Assembly: GCA_037447655.1 (NCBI GenBank)
Contig: JBBHKE010000834.1
Location: forward strand, 396,499-456,498
DNA: 60,000 nt
From: Zygnema cylindricum
Lineage: Eukaryota; Streptophyta; Zygnematophyceae; Zygnematales; Zygnemataceae
Direction of reading: 5' to 3'
Part shown: positions 1-13,900 of the stretch, in pieces
How positions within the stretch are numbered: the stretch's first letter is position 1
Layout of the letters: each line of letters opens with the position of its first letter
Made by a program: the position numbers and the translations under genes
The notes under the pieces: model-generated
What the model was told of the DNA's origin: nothing
The model's input: only the letters and a program-made list of their open reading frames with translations
Databases searched by the model: none

Positions 1-624
1 TAAGAAGAAAAATAGATATTTGATGTTAACCAAAATTAAAAAATCAATTAAGTCGCAAGGTTAACAAAAAAACATAAATTAAAAAAAATGGAGAACAAAG
101 AATTGGAGATTATTAAAATGAGAAGATTTATAGTTTTTGTTGGATACAGAACTTTGCACATTTGTTTGCTGGATTTATGTAAAAAATCGGTCAAGTTAAT
201 AATACTCCTTGGGAAAATGATTATCACATCAAACAGAGCAATAATTGTGCATAAGGTTTTTTTTAAATCCTAAAAGCTGCTTTAAATCCTAAAAGAACTT
301 TAAAACATTTGTGGATTAAGTGTCACTGTGGCTTATAAAGAATGCACCAATATTTTGATCATTGTTACACTTAGGCTCAGAACCAATGTTTAGTCAAGTT
401 AGGTGCGTAAACTACCATTGGCAATATACCCTGGGTCCTTACTTTATTTGAACTTCAAGGGCACTTGCATGGGATAACTGGACACGGGCTATTTATGCAC
501 TGTATGCTGTAAATAAGTGAATGAGCATTTGTTTTGGATGTGAATCATCATGGGACTGGATTAGATTGTTCCCTCTTTCAGCAATAAAACGATATAACAT
601 AATGACTGTGGCGGGCTTTTCCAG
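1..624. other. Unassigned sequence upstream of the first recognised SPT7-like exon
   Basis: AT-rich sequence with no exon I can defend. The first recognised exon of the next gene begins at 625 and needs one extra base from an upstream exon, so at least one more exon should lie here or to the left of the window. I saw no ATG with a matching phase-1 donor. Confidence 0.4.
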
Positions 625-3600
625 TTTGTTCGTTTTGTCCGGATGGTGTGTATTTTTTGTTGGAGCACGATGCTGATGATTGGCTTCTACTACAATCACA
701 GAATTCACCTGTATTGGAAGCTCTGCAAGAAAAGGTATCAATTACGCCGTCAACCACCACTGAGGTTAAGCAAATCAATTATGTTGGCACCTTTTTTTGT
801 CTAAGGTGTGCTTTATTATTGTGGATGTGTGGTATGTGTTCGTCATTCGATGTTTATTTGGCCATTTGACAAAGGCATTTATGGCCTATTTCATGTCACA
901 CTTCGTCCTCTAATCCATCCACAGTCATTATTGTGGACGGCATTTGCCCTTTAGCCATTGTAGCCATTTTTGGAGTTCCTATTGTGAGCGATCACAATTC
1001 GTTCAATGCATCATTTGGTTTGAATCACATCAGATCAGAGGAATGTATCTTAAGGTATAATTCGACGATGTTTGCATACCGAGGTCATGTTTTGTGTCAG
1101 CAGGAAGAGGTTTATTCTGTTTCCAAATTGATATTATAATTTTATTCCTTGCTCTTACAGTCAAAATGATATTTTGGCTGGAAGTTGTTATGTATAACAA
1201 GGATTTAATGTGGAAGACATTTGAAACAGTCAAAATGGTTTTGTGAATACTGCAATTGTTTGTTTGCTGATTCTAATCGTTGATTTCTTTTTTGCGATGC
1301 AGTATGGACTGAATGAACAAGAGGAGACAACATTGGGAAGGTGAGCACAAGCTCAAGCAAAGAAAAAGGGCAAAACTATTAAAACAGTAGTGATTTGCTC
1401 TACAACATCAGTGTGGATGAAAAATATAGTGAGTGATAGTGTTGAGAATTTCAATAGGTGGAAATCACCTAATAGTATCTTTTGTTGGTTGGAAAATCAT
1501 TGTGGGCCACACTGTATTTTGTGCGGTGGACATAGTTTCCCAGGTGTGGCTCAAACTAATGGTGGTGTTCTCATGGCTTGGGATGTTAAAGTTCTGTGGT
1601 AAAATTATGGTTTTTACTGAGAGCCTTTTCATGGACCATTGAGGCCAATTATGGGATCTGGTGAATGGTATAGCCTCATTATGTTATCGAGAGTTATCCA
1701 GTTTTTGCAAGTATGGGTAACCATTTTTCATAAAACAAGCAGAGTAATGAGGCTATTAGTCTTTGTATTAAATCAGCAGAAAGATGACTGCATAGTAAGC
1801 AGAGAGATATTCTGTCAGTTTGTTGTCCCAGAATTGTCCTTAAACTTGATTAACTAATGTAAGGGAGAAATATTGTACTGTGAAACTGTTAATGGAAGTT
1901 ATTGTCAATATATCTTTCATCTGGGTTTACAATGTCAAGATCGTGGGGTTTTTGGCCTTTGACTAAACTGACCTCCCTTGAGCAAACAGAAACGGGTGTG
2001 GAAACGAGGAAGATAAATCTGGAGGTACTGACAACAGAGACACTCTGAGATCAAAAAAACTTTCTGATTTGCAACCAAAGCCGATACAGGTGTGTGTTAC
2101 CATGGTTCTTTTCTGTTGTTCATTAGGCATTAGACTTGCAGTTAAGAAATGAAATTGTGATAACGTACCGTTTAAGGGAGAAAATTAAACACGTTAAAAA
2201 ACATAAGCCTAGGCGAAAACCAGAAGTCGTACGCGTCACTGTAATTAACGTATATTTTGTGGGCAAGTCTATTTTGATCTGGTTTCATGATTAAATTGTA
2301 TCTTCATGACGAAATTTTGAGTCTACACACGATTTCATGTATGCTGTTTTCAGGTCAGGCGGGATCGTGAACTCACGCTGTGTACTAAGGAGAGGACTTT
2401 ATATTTTGCAGAGAACAGGAAAAACAGACCTAGTTTAAAATAGTCAGTTCAACTACAGTAGGCAGTATATCATTTACACTATTTTCTTTTAAACTATTGT
2501 CTAACTCTCTTATTACTCTTTGGTTGGTCAAAGTTGTGGGATATATCCTCACATAGAACAACGAGTTACAAAAAATAATATTGTTTAATCACCAATTTAA
2601 GATCAACTCAATGGGATTTTTGGATTATTTTGGTGTATGACAGGCTGCGAGAACTTTGGATCAAGAGAAGCAGGTAATGAATTCAGTATCTTTTGTCGTT
2701 TTGAAGAACCTAAAAGTTATGGCATGAGATGTTTGTATGATTAAAAAAATCTATTATAAATTGTCAACTTATGTCAGCCTCTTTGAATTCCTGTTAAAAA
2801 GATTCCTGAATATGTCCATCAGATTAAATATTTTGGGTCATCTCGAGTTTGTAAATTCTTGATTTGCTCTATTAGCACAAAGAGGGTTATCAATGGATTT
2901 GTTCTACAATAACGCCATAAAAATTTCGTCCCCTTTTTTTTGGTTTGTATATTTAGACGGCATTTTCACTTTTGCAATCAGTTACTTTCTTCGATGTTTG
3001 AAATTTTCTCTTTGGAATTTTCTGTCGTGGGACAGGCAGAACTGAATAATGCCCTAGAAGGAGTCATTACTGGATTGAAGGCCTTAGGGGTAAGTATACA
3101 TCCTCTTTGGTCCCCAATCAATGTTAAAATTACCATAATTAATGTGGGATACTGATAATTTGGATGGGAAATTGGTGAGATTAGTGTACAGTGCAAGGTC
3201 TGTACTACAAATGTGATGGTGTATTCTGTTGGTAATTATCTTCTCTGTCGCTCTCTCACTCTCTCTCGTCTTTAAATTTTTGTAGCACTCCACTTCTCAA
3301 TTATTATTTTTTGTTGGTTTTGAGTGGTCTGGAGGGAACTGGGTTGATTGATATGAAACAGGAAATATCTGAACCGTTTTTACATAAAGTGAAGAAGACG
3401 GAGGCACCTGATTACTATCAAGGTAAACCTTTGAAATTTTATGTCATTAGAAGGTCATGTATCTGCATGTTTGAAAACCCCATTTATACTCCATTTTTCC
3501 AATGGATTGTTAATTGCCAATATTTGTATGAGCAATGGTTCACATTTTGCCGTTTTTCTGGAGTTTAGTTATCCACACATTTAAGGCGTCAAATATGTAT

Positions 3601-4039
3601 GTACATCTAAAGTGCATTTATGGCATGTATATTTTTGGGCATTCATTTACATGCATTGGAGATGAATTGAAACTAAATAACACATGTTATTGAAATCCTA
3701 AATTTACGAACTAAGTTTTGTACATGGGTTTTTTCCCATTTGTTCGAGCCATCAACATTTTTTATAACCGAGATGCTTACAATTCTTGTTGATTTATTTC
3801 TATGCTTTCCAGTGATTGTTTCTCAGGTTTTTGCGGTTTAAAATTTGATGGCCATTTCTGATGTGGCCTTTGCTGATTGGATGTACTTTCAGTAATAAAG
3901 CGACCCATGGACTTAGGAATGATGTTGAAGAAAGTACGAAATAGCAAGTGAGTCATCCTTCTCCCATCTATCAGTTTGATTTCCATCATTAAAAAGAATC
4001 AGAATGAGAGCAGAAACATTATATTGTTGGGCAGGATAG

Positions 4040-4082
<43 letters not shown>

Positions 4083-7000
4083 CAGTTCCTCTAGTCCTAC
4101 TTTTATTGCAGCAACTGACATATGTATAAACGTTTGAATGTCATCATTTTGTTGAAAAGACCATTAATCTTAACATTGTCCTATTTCCTCTGCAAAAGCT
4201 TTTACAACCATTTTGAATCCTCCTTTTTATAAGTTCCTTTTTAGCCGCGTCTGCCGGTTTCCTATCTGAAAATATCAGTATGACTTCTGGGGGAGCCATA
4301 AGGTTTCCCTAACAATTTAATTGTTTTGCGTGTTGCAACGCTCAAGAACTGGAAAAATCTGTTTCTTATTACTGGAACGCACAATAGTCTGACTTCAGTT
4401 TAATTAAGTAACATAAATTTGTGGAAAGGAGGGGAAAAGAATGTCCATTGTAGATGCTTTTAAAGGCCGTGGAAGTCATTGCAATGTTACTACTTACATG
4501 GTTTCACTATGTGTTGTTTCTGAACTTTTGTCTTTTAAGTTTGTGGATTTTATCGCAATGTTGCTCCTTAATATGGTGTCAGTATCTCTTGTTTTGAAAT
4601 TTGTGTAATCAACTAACAGATTTTTGGCTCGGGTCAGACGAATGAAAAAAATGCAATAACTGGGATTGCAATAATTGTTGTAAGGATATTATGGATCCAA
4701 AACTGTAAACACATATTTTTGTCCAGCTAAAACAGCTGAAAATTTCCGGCCGGATCAGTGCAGTGTCTCAATTGGGTAATGGATATGGCCGGGATTTTTT
4801 TTTGTCAGTTTATCCCACTCTCTCTCACTCTCCTGTCCTTTTTCCCTCTCTCTTCTCTCTTTTTGCACAACGCCCCACTATTCTTCATGAATTCTCTCCC
4901 TTTCAACTTCTGAATATTAGCTTAAATTGATCCTCTCTGTTCTCTTTCTCCACAGGTACAATAACAAGCGTGCATTTCAAGTTGACATTGACCTCATTGT
5001 AGCTAACTGTCGTCAGTATAATGAAAAGGTGTGATCTTATTCAGAAGATTTTCCAGATTTTACCTAAGAATGTTTTGATGCGCTTATCACTAATACTTAT
5101 TTTGAAACTAAACTCTTTTGAATCCTTTGATCAATCCATGAATGGTTCCATATTAAACTTGTCCAAATGTTTCGATCAGTTTACATATGCCATCTGTACT
5201 CTCAACAGTGTTCTGTGAACTTGTTTCTTGACTTACTTGCAATAGTAATTCATATTGGCTCGAGGATTGAGTTATAATTTGTATACTTGTAGGGATCTGT
5301 TTATTCTCGTCATGCTGCAATTTTTCAAGCCTCTTGTAATCAACTCCTCGCTTCTGTACCGGATATCGAAATTTTGAAAGTTGGAACTAATGAAATGGCT
5401 CAACTTGCGAATAGTATGGGCGAAACTGAAGGCGAGCATCCGAGTCTGGTTAGTGTCTCAACTACCTGGTACCTTGATGAGAGTTCATTCTTGTGTTTTT
5501 TTGTAAGGGAGAGTGGATTCTTTCTTGTAATGTTGTAAGGGAGAGTGTATCTCTTTTGTTATTTGTAAGGAGAATGTTTTCTCTTGTTTAATCAGAAAGG
5601 GAGATTGTATTGTCCTGTGGAGTGTATGAAAGTGAGAGAGTTTACCATTCACTTTCCAGTACAGTAGACTTCAATATATAAGGCGATGGATTGTGAATAA
5701 GCCTGACGTTCCTCTGAGTGAAGATGCAATTATATATGTGTGTGTGTGTGTGTATAATATATATACACACACACACACACCCATATATATTGTGTCTCTA
5801 TAATGTGATATTTTATAATTAAAGGGAGATTTTTTTAAAAACACTTCCTACGTCTCGTATCAAAAACTTTCTTTGTATCTCGTTTCTTATGTCTCGTTTA
5901 TATTCCTAATCCTGACAGATGTCAACGCCAGAGAGCACTTCAGGTCTTCCTCCTTTCCTCGACGATATGGACAATTTATTGGAAACCCAAAATTTTCAAA
6001 AGGAACCCGGTGTGAGAGAGTTTGCTTCCATGGATCAAAAAGAAGGAAACAGGGGAACTGTTCCTGACAGTGGGGAAGCTAATGGGAATGCGAGAAAAGG
6101 CATTGGGATTCAAAAAGAAACAGGGTCAAATTGTTCAGATTACGGAGACTCTTGGTACGAACTTTTTTTGAGAACAAATCGAGTTGAAAGAATGCAACGA
6201 TTAGCTTATAGAATATCTCAACAAAGACTACCTTTTGGAGAACAAGAAGCAATAGTCCGGAATTCGAAAGGAATGTCAGATTTTTTGGCAGCATCTGATC
6301 TGTCAATAAGACGGAAACTAAACTCTAAACCACCAATGGGACGAGTAGGAGAATTCTCGGGCAATGGAAATGTCGAGGGAGGAGGTAGAGCTCCTGAAGA
6401 TATTCATAGTAATGCTACATTAAATAAAAAATTGGAAAATTTTAGGACCGGGGGACTGGGAAATGAGGCTGTACCAAATGCTGACATGGCAACCTCCCAT
6501 TTGTTCTTCCCGGAGATACAATTTCCTGGAAATTGTGTGCCTCAGAATGTTCTCCCGTACCAGAAAAGTAGAAAGAGAGGCTGGAATTCGACTTCTTTCG
6601 GTCAGGAAAACCTCGGTCTTTCTTCCTTAAAACGTAAACTCGATAGTGTTTCAAACGAAAATGTGAGAGAAAAAAACGGAGGAGGGAGGGAGGAGAGGTC
6701 AAGAAAAAAAGACCGAGTTGTGAATTGGACGAAAGTGGACCAGAAAATGAAAGAATCTTTGGCAAAAACTGCTTTAGAAACCGGATTCGAGGGAGTAAAA
6801 GAGAGAGCTGTGGAAATGATGGCCGATTCGGTGAAAGACTACTTGGGAAAATTGGGAAAGTGTCTTCGAATATTAGTGGATCGATTTGGTCGAGATTGTC
6901 AGCCAATAGAAATCCTCACAATGTGTGTGGAAAATGGAGCTGGATGGTAAATTTTATAATTCCCTTTCTCCCTTTCTCCCTTTCTCCCTTTCTCCCTTCC

Positions 7001-9304
7001 TCCCTTTCTTCTTTTCTACCTTTCTCCCTTTCTCCCTTTTTCCCTGTCTCCCTTTCTCCCTCTCTCCTTCTCTCCCTTTCTCCTTTTCTGCTTTCCCCCT
7101 TTCTACCTCTTTCCCTCTCTCCCATTCTCCCTCTCTTCTTTTCTCCCTTTCTTTTGTTTTGTACTTGAATTCTAACTTGAAATTGGCATTTGGGAGGGAG
7201 TGAGGGGGAGGGGGAGTGGGAGAGATTGGACTGTTTGACATTAGACATTTTTGTGATTGGTGCAGTTCTATGGAAGAACTCCAACAGTTTTTCTCGACTG
7301 GAAATACTCCGGACCCCTCAACCCATGGTCCACAGGGCCACACCGTAATTAATGCGGGTCCCGGAAATTCGAATTTGCCAACTGGCAATGTGACAGGTGT
7401 CACACAGGAGTTTTCTCAGATTGTGCACCATCAGGGCATCATGGGACATATGTCACAACGCCACCAACCGGTATTGTTAACTTTCCAGTTTCCAATCAGT
7501 TTTTTTTGTGTGTGTGTGTTTTTCTTTTCTATCTTTCTTTCGTTTATTTCGTTTCATTTGTTTCCTCTTCTCGAGCTTAGCAAATATTAGGCCCCCTCTT
7601 TTTCTTGTCAGGGTATTGTATAGTATTGTATTGTGTTGTGTTGTGTTTTGTTGTGTTGTATTGTATTGTATATTATTGTAGTGTTGTGTTGTGTTGTATC
7701 GTATTGTATTGTATTGTATTTAGAGTTGCATATCGTGTCGAATTTCCATGAACTTTTTGATACACTAGACTCCTGTAGTGTATCGCATTCATATATGCTA
7801 CACGATACACGGTATTACTTTAGAGTACGAAGTATATTCTACTTGTTCAAAAGTACCTGTTTACGTTAACAGGGTAAGTTACTTGTAAATATGTTTTTAC
7901 ATACGTGTTCTGATTTCAGTGGCTCCACGTAGGTTGACGATCAAATCTCTAAAATCGTCAAAGATTAGTAAACCGACCATTTTCGTATGGAAATCCGTAC
8001 TTGCGTATTACATACGTGTACTTCGCAAGTGTACCGCTTCAATGTACCTCAAAGATCTCCTTCTCTCACCTGACTTTCAGGAAAAAACTGTATTTCTTTT
8101 CGGCAAAGATTTACAGTCACCTTGTCTGAAGGCACGTGACTTTGGAGACCTGTGAAAATTTTCATTTTTTTTTTTTTTAAAGCCTCGATATATTGACGAT
8201 ACGACATATTGGCGATATATTGGAGATATATTGCGATATTTACCTTTTGGATATATCGATTATCGGGTACCTGAAATTCGATACATATCGAATATCGGCA
8301 AATGGTCCTCGATACCCAACACTAATTAATATATATATATATATATATATTATATATTATATATTATATATTATATATTATATATTATATATTATATATT
8401 ATATATTATATATTATATATTATATATTATATATATTATATATATTATATATAATTTATTAATATAATTATTAATATATCGAATATTATGGCAATTTTTG
8501 ACCTTAATCAAATTTTGCCATTTTGGCCTCGATATGCAACTCTAATTGTTTTGCATTGTATTGCACCTACTCTACCGTATGGTTTTGTACTATTCTGTTT
8601 TTATTTAAGTATATATTGTATTGTTCGATGCTTGGTACACAGGAGTGCAAATAGGCGGATAACATTATAATTGATACTTTTATTAGAAATCTCTTTTCTT
8701 TTCGTGAAACATTTGTCTCATCCGCTGTGTGTCTCAAGTGGTTTCATCTTTTGTCCTTATCCCTAAAACCTGAATGTATTTTCTGACACTCTCTGGATTT
8801 GTCGATTGACTTTCTAATAGACTTAAAATCTTTTTAAAACACTTTTCTTAACAGTTACAGCGACAAGTAATGAAAGTTGAGAAAACTTTTCAACCGCCCA
8901 CCAGAGTCAACGGTCCAGATAACGCCTCGCTGACATCAGCGCCGCGCGCGACAGAATATCAGGCGCCAGCTCAGCAAATCGGAAACCGCATCTTATTAGA
9001 GCAACAGAAACACCAACAGCAATTCAAACAGAAAAAGCCTCAACAGCAAAAGTTGTCTAAGGACCTTCAACAGTCACAGTCACAGTCACATTCACATATT
9101 TCTTCTCAGTCTAATGTGTTACAAGTAGCTCAACCGAGTAGTAAAGACGCAGAAAAAGACAAACCGGCGCCTAGAAAGAGACAACTTGTCACGTCACGAC
9201 AGAAGAAAGGCGGTCAGGAGACGAGTCCGGTGGCGATGGGAGGAGTGACGGATGGAAAAATGGTGGGTGGGAGTTTTAGTTCTACTCAATTAGGAAAACC
9301 CTAA
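625..9304 (+). CDS. SPT7-like SAGA subunit: bromodomain plus histone-fold (Bromo_TP) protein, 5'-partial
   Basis: Predicted subunit of the nuclear SAGA co-activator complex, where Spt7 binds acetyl-lysine and pairs histone folds. Exons seen: 625-734, 1303-1340, 1990-2089, 2644-2673, 3036-3089, 3362-3422, 3893-3947, 4956-5028, 5293-5448, 5919-6946, 7266-7470 and 8855-9304. All are phase-consistent and give 785 residues. The bromodomain spans the exons from 3036 to 5448: EPFLHKVKK, APDYYQVIKRPMDLG, then NCRQYN with the acetyl-lysine-binding Asn, and ends at the Spt7-type SVPDI. The histone fold is at about 6724-6946 (LAKTALETGFEGVKERA, VKDYLGKLGKCLRILVDRFG). A Gln-rich basic tail follows. Animal SUPT7L keeps only the histone fold; fungal Spt7 has both domains. 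A further possible exon at 2354 was left out because its open frame meets a stop before any donor; skipping it keeps the frame. TAF1 was considered, but the single bromodomain followed by Bromo_TP fits SPT7 better. The family call is firm; the 5' end is not. Confidence 0.8.
4048..4081. repeat. (AT)n microsatellite in an SPT7-like intron
   Basis: Uninterrupted TA dinucleotides within the intron between the exons at 3893-3947 and 4956-5028. Confidence 0.9.
5737..5790. repeat. TG/CA dinucleotide inverted repeat
   Basis: A (TG)n run followed by TATA and then a (CA)n run, so the two arms are complementary and could form a hairpin in DNA or intron RNA. It lies in the intron before the large exon at 5919. 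Confidence 0.85.
6957..7160 (+). repeat. TTTCTCCC-type polypyrimidine tract within an intron
   Basis: About 200 bases of CCCTTTCT units directly follow the donor at 6947. The long frames read through it on both strands are low-complexity artefacts. The next exon starts at 7266. Confidence 0.9.
7618..7722 (+). repeat. TTGTR pentanucleotide repeat
   Basis: Degenerate TTGTA/TTGTG units inside the 1.4-kb intron 7471-8854 of the SPT7-like gene. Confidence 0.85.
8165..8470. repeat. AT-rich repeat block, partly a MITE remnant, within the SPT7-like intron
   Basis: Repeated GATATATTG words from 8180, then a GATACCCAACACTA end like the terminus of the palindromic element at 35948-36035, then a TATATTA-type tract from about 8328 to 8456. 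It is probably a decayed miniature element with microsatellite expansion at its edge. Confidence 0.5.
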
Positions 9305-10970
9305 AATAAAAGGCTTAAAAGGAGAGAGGTGTTGTTGACTGTCAGTATTCTGTGTATATATATATTTCGATGATTAAGCGGCTTTAGTGGTATTAGGGGT
9401 TTAGTTGAGTTTCATATGTCAATTTGTTAGGGTTTTAGGTCTGAATAGGGTTTGGATGTAGACAAGATTATGAGCTTATGAAGGTTGTTGTTTACATTCC
9501 TATTTGGAGGTGGTAACGAATGTTTCTTTGGTGGTGGTCTTTTTTTTTTTTTTTGCTAACGGTCCTCTCATGGACCGCTTTTATTTTTTTGCAGTTTTTT
9601 TTTACTTTTTAATGAGCAGTATTCCAATCTCGCACTTTTTGACGTCACTACCTATTGCAATTTGTGTTGTTTATTTCGCCTTTTGCGAACCGTTTGAGAA
9701 CGAGTTGCAGAAAGTTATCACTGGTTAATTGGAAACTGGGTGATTATCTTTTTTTATTTCACTTGTGTGGTTCTGATAACTACCGTGGTACCCATAATAA
9801 TGACTGGAATATAGCCATAACGTTGAAGCATTGCAACCGGTTCAAATAAACTCCAATTATAAATCAAATTGAAACATTTAACGATGAAGGTCGTTGCAAT
9901 TTACAGTTTTTATCCCAGGAATCGAAAACTATACTGCAATCCTTAGTCCTCTTTCAGTGCATTACTGTAACAATCGATGATATATGAGCTACAAACAAAA
10001 AATGCCGTTTATTGTTCGTTAGACGAGAAACTGAAGGCTAGTTACATGTGAACTGCAGGTAGTGCTTGAGGAAAAACATAGGCTATGAGGGCAATGTGGA
10101 TAGTAGGTAGGGTCCTAGGAACTTTAGGTACTAGGTATGGTCCTCGATGGACCGTAGGTAGAGAGACAAAACCTGTAGGATCAGGCAAAACTCTTTTCCT
10201 ACAGAGTTCCTATCCATTTACTTTGGAGCCTGAAATTTTGTATCATCTCATTTCTCGCCCATACCACCTCATTTTCTCGCCCATACCACCTCATTTTCAC
10301 GCCCATACCATCTCATTTTCTTGCCCATACCATCTCATTTTCTCGCCCATGCCATCTCATTTTCTTGCCCATACCAGCTCATTTTCTTGTAAATACCATC
10401 TCATTTTCTCGCTCATACCATCTCATTTTCTCGCCCATACCATCTCATTTTCTTCCGCAGCAACAAAGTTGGCATACAAAATGTTCATTCCATTCCTGGT
10501 TTTTGAATTGACACATTTCTGATACTCCAGGTTGCCCATTAAACCTTAGAGAAATGACGACAAAACTTGTAATTCTACACTGCAAAAAAAGCCAATGCAC
10601 GAGCTGAACATTCCCTTGTCGCTCAACTTTTTTTCTTCCCTCACACAAATACACTACATTGTCTCAAACGTTATCTTCTCATTTTTACTTTTTATTCTCC
10701 CTTATACAAACACACTACATTTTTATGAATCTCGTTTCCTTGTCGTTTTAACTTCCTGTCTTTCTTATACAAACATACTATGTTTCATATCTTCTAACCT
10801 TAACTTTTCTTCCTTGATACAAATACAACTAATTTGTTACAAATTCCGTCTTCAACGACCAAAATTCACAATTCCTAAATGAACCACAAACTTCTAATCC
10901 AATTGACGTCCAATCATTACCTTTCAACTTATCTCGTAGATTCAAATTCATACGAAGTCAAAATTCAAAT
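9305..10970. other. Intergenic region between convergent SPT7-like and hydrolase genes
   Basis: The two neighbouring genes converge here, so both 3' UTRs and terminators should lie in this stretch. Apart from the 22-base tandem repeat at 10232-10455 I see no coding or RNA feature. Confidence 0.5.
10232..10455 (+). repeat. Tandem repeat, about 22-base unit
   Basis: About ten copies of a unit of the form CATCTCATTTTCTCGCCCATAC, with small changes. It sits between two convergent genes and shows no conserved reading frame. Confidence 0.85.
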
Positions 10971-13900
10971 TCATATTTTTGACGTCGTTTCGTTGGGATT
11001 CGGTTCCGAAAAAAATTCCAGAAGTCGATTATTCACAAGTTCTGGTTCGTCCCACATTACCCAATGGGTAGCCTGCAAACATAGTACTAAGATTTTTAAA
11101 AAACTTAGGAATAAGCTTTCATTAAAAATTGACGAAAAGTTCATTATTAGAGACTGAAGAATAAAATTAATTACAATACTAAGTAACTTAAAAACTGAGG
11201 AATAATCTTTCATTAAAAGTTGACAAATGAAGTTAATTATTAGAGACTGAAGCATAAAATTAATTATTAGAGACTGAAGACCGAGTTCTTTAAAAAACAC
11301 TCGATGGTAAACCATAGGAAACCAAAACAGAGGAAAAAAGGAAAAAAGGGAAAAAGGCAGAAAGAAAGTGAAAAATTGTCACGAAAGACCAAACAAACAA
11401 AAAATAAAAAACACTTCGACAAGAAAGGACAAACAAAAATGGGAAACTATTTACTAGGACGTGCAAAAGAAGAATTATCACAAAACCAAACAACAACATA
11501 TATAAAACTAATAAAAACTACCAAATCCCTGAAAAGGAGGAAACATTATTTACAGAGACGTTTAGAAAAACCACTTTTTCTTCAAGAAATAAGATAAAAA
11601 CGACGCCCTTTTCTTCTTCTAGAATTATATTACTAACTAATAAGAGACATTTAGACCACCAATTAAAACTCTCCTCTTGACAATACTAAAAAAAAAAAAA
11701 GATTGAGTAGAAAAACATGTCGATTTTTTAGAACCATCGAAAGTTGAATTTTTCACGTTATCTCGCATTTCCCATCAACATCAAAAAAATCGATCATTCA
11801 CCCAAAAAAAAAAAAAAAGGAAAAAAGAAAAAAGAAGGGAAAAAAGAAAATTTGACTAAGAAAAAGACGAAACTTACGGTTGGAACATGTAAAACGTGGC
11901 AGTTAGGAACCAAATCTTTTGGAGGATCACTTAATTGAGGAATAAAGGCGGTATCGTTTTCTCCCCAAATCACCGCCACAGGTATGTCAGTCTGTCCCCC
12001 ATCCCAGAAAAGTTAAGAGCCTTACCTTCCCATACTTTTAAACGAAAAACTGATATTTTTACACAAGTAAAAGACGAGTTTGAAATCCCACTATCTCCTC
12101 CGCCAAGAAACTAATAACTCTAATAGGAATACACGATATACCTTAATAACGATAAAAATAACAACAATAACAATAATAACAATAGTAACAATCATGACAA
12201 TAATGACAATAACAAAAATAGGAACAACAACAATAATGATCAAAATAATAACAAACAACACCAATCATAACAAAAATAACAACAGTAAAATTATATTGTT
12301 TAACAACGGTAAAATTATAACAAAGAATAACAGTATTACAATATTAACAACAATCATAAAAGTAGGGATCTCCAAACTGGCTGCAAGTTAGGAATGTTTA
12401 GATAATGTTTACATAATGTTTGTGTAATGTTCCTCGATTTTTACACAATTTTTACCAAATATCGGGTAACATTACACAAACAATAGAAAAACATTATACA
12501 AACATTACTTTTACCCAGTGTCGGATAACATTATACAAACACTAAATAAACATCATATAAACAGTATATAAACAATACATATACATCCCTAGATTGCCAC
12601 CAGTCTAAATATTCCTAGTAAAAACAAAACAAAACATTTCAAAAAATGAGTGTCTTACCACATCCTTAGCATTCTCTGATTTGTTCCAATGACGAAAGAG
12701 AGCTCGATAGAAATCAATACTACTTTTCAGAGCCCCGGGTCGCGAAAATGCTTCGACGTGTCTGTCAATCCCATCGAGAAATCATATTCTTTACTTTATT
12801 CTTTAGTTTCTTCTTTAGTGTATTCTTCAGTCTACTTTTCAGCTTCAATAATTTTTTGTTTCTGAAAATTTCAGTTTCAAGTGTCCATCTCTCCCTCGAC
12901 AATTGAATGATATAACAAGTTCATTTTTTTCTTTTATGTTTTTGAAAAGAGGAAAATGATCCAGAAACTAAAAACTTCAATACAGACAAATAATAATCAC
13001 TGCTTATGATTACCGATGTTAAATAAACAAACAAATAAAATAAGACAACAAAAAAAAGAAAATGTATATAGCAATCATGCATTTGAATCATCAAAGTAGT
13101 ATTTTTTTCTTTAACTACAACAAACACAATTCCCTTTTACCCTTGAGAGTTTTTTAATTACCAAACACCGTTTAAAAAAAAATGGACTATGATTTTGTAC
13201 CTTTCAAAATGTTTTTTCGGTTGAGGTCGATTCACACCATCAAAAACAATGTTTCGTAAGCTTTCAAAACTGCACAAATAAATGAAGAGTCACTCAAATA
13301 ACAAATCTCCCCAAAGTACAAAGTGTATTTCTATAGAGTATTGACTTTTTCGCTTGTCAAAATCATTTTCCTCCTTGCATTTTTGTTAAACTTTCGTTTA
13401 AAAGTCACCAACTGAATGGTATAACACTTACATTTCAACAGCAATATTCCGTTGAAAGATCCAACAAGTGTGCACAGAGAAAAAAGCTCTCCCTCCCCCC
13501 CTCCCTCCCTCCCCTCCCCCTCCCCTCCCCCCTCCCCCCTCCCCTCTCCCTCCCTCCCTCCTCCCTAACCTCCTCCTTCCCTCCCTCTCTCTGTCAACTG
13601 GTGAAAATAAATACCACCTTTAACCATAGTACTTAATAGAGGTATTTTCCTTTGCCATGATAAGAGATCCAAGCCATTTCAAACAAATTTTGAAACAGAC
13701 AAAACTACTTGATTACATACAAATGGGTACAAAAGGGTACAAATGGGTAGAAATGGGTTTATGGGAAAACTCACTTATTGGCTCGCATATATGTCTCTCC
13801 CAAACCGGGCATCTGAAATAAAACTATTCTCCATCCATTAATCCCCGGTTCCCAACCATCAATTTTCCATATACATGCAAAAAAAGGGGGAGGAGGGAGG

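Noticed and set aside
625-9304. TAF1 (TFIID) as the identity of the bromodomain gene
   Set aside because: TAF1 has tandem bromodomains and no C-terminal Bromo_TP fold; the order seen here matches SPT7.
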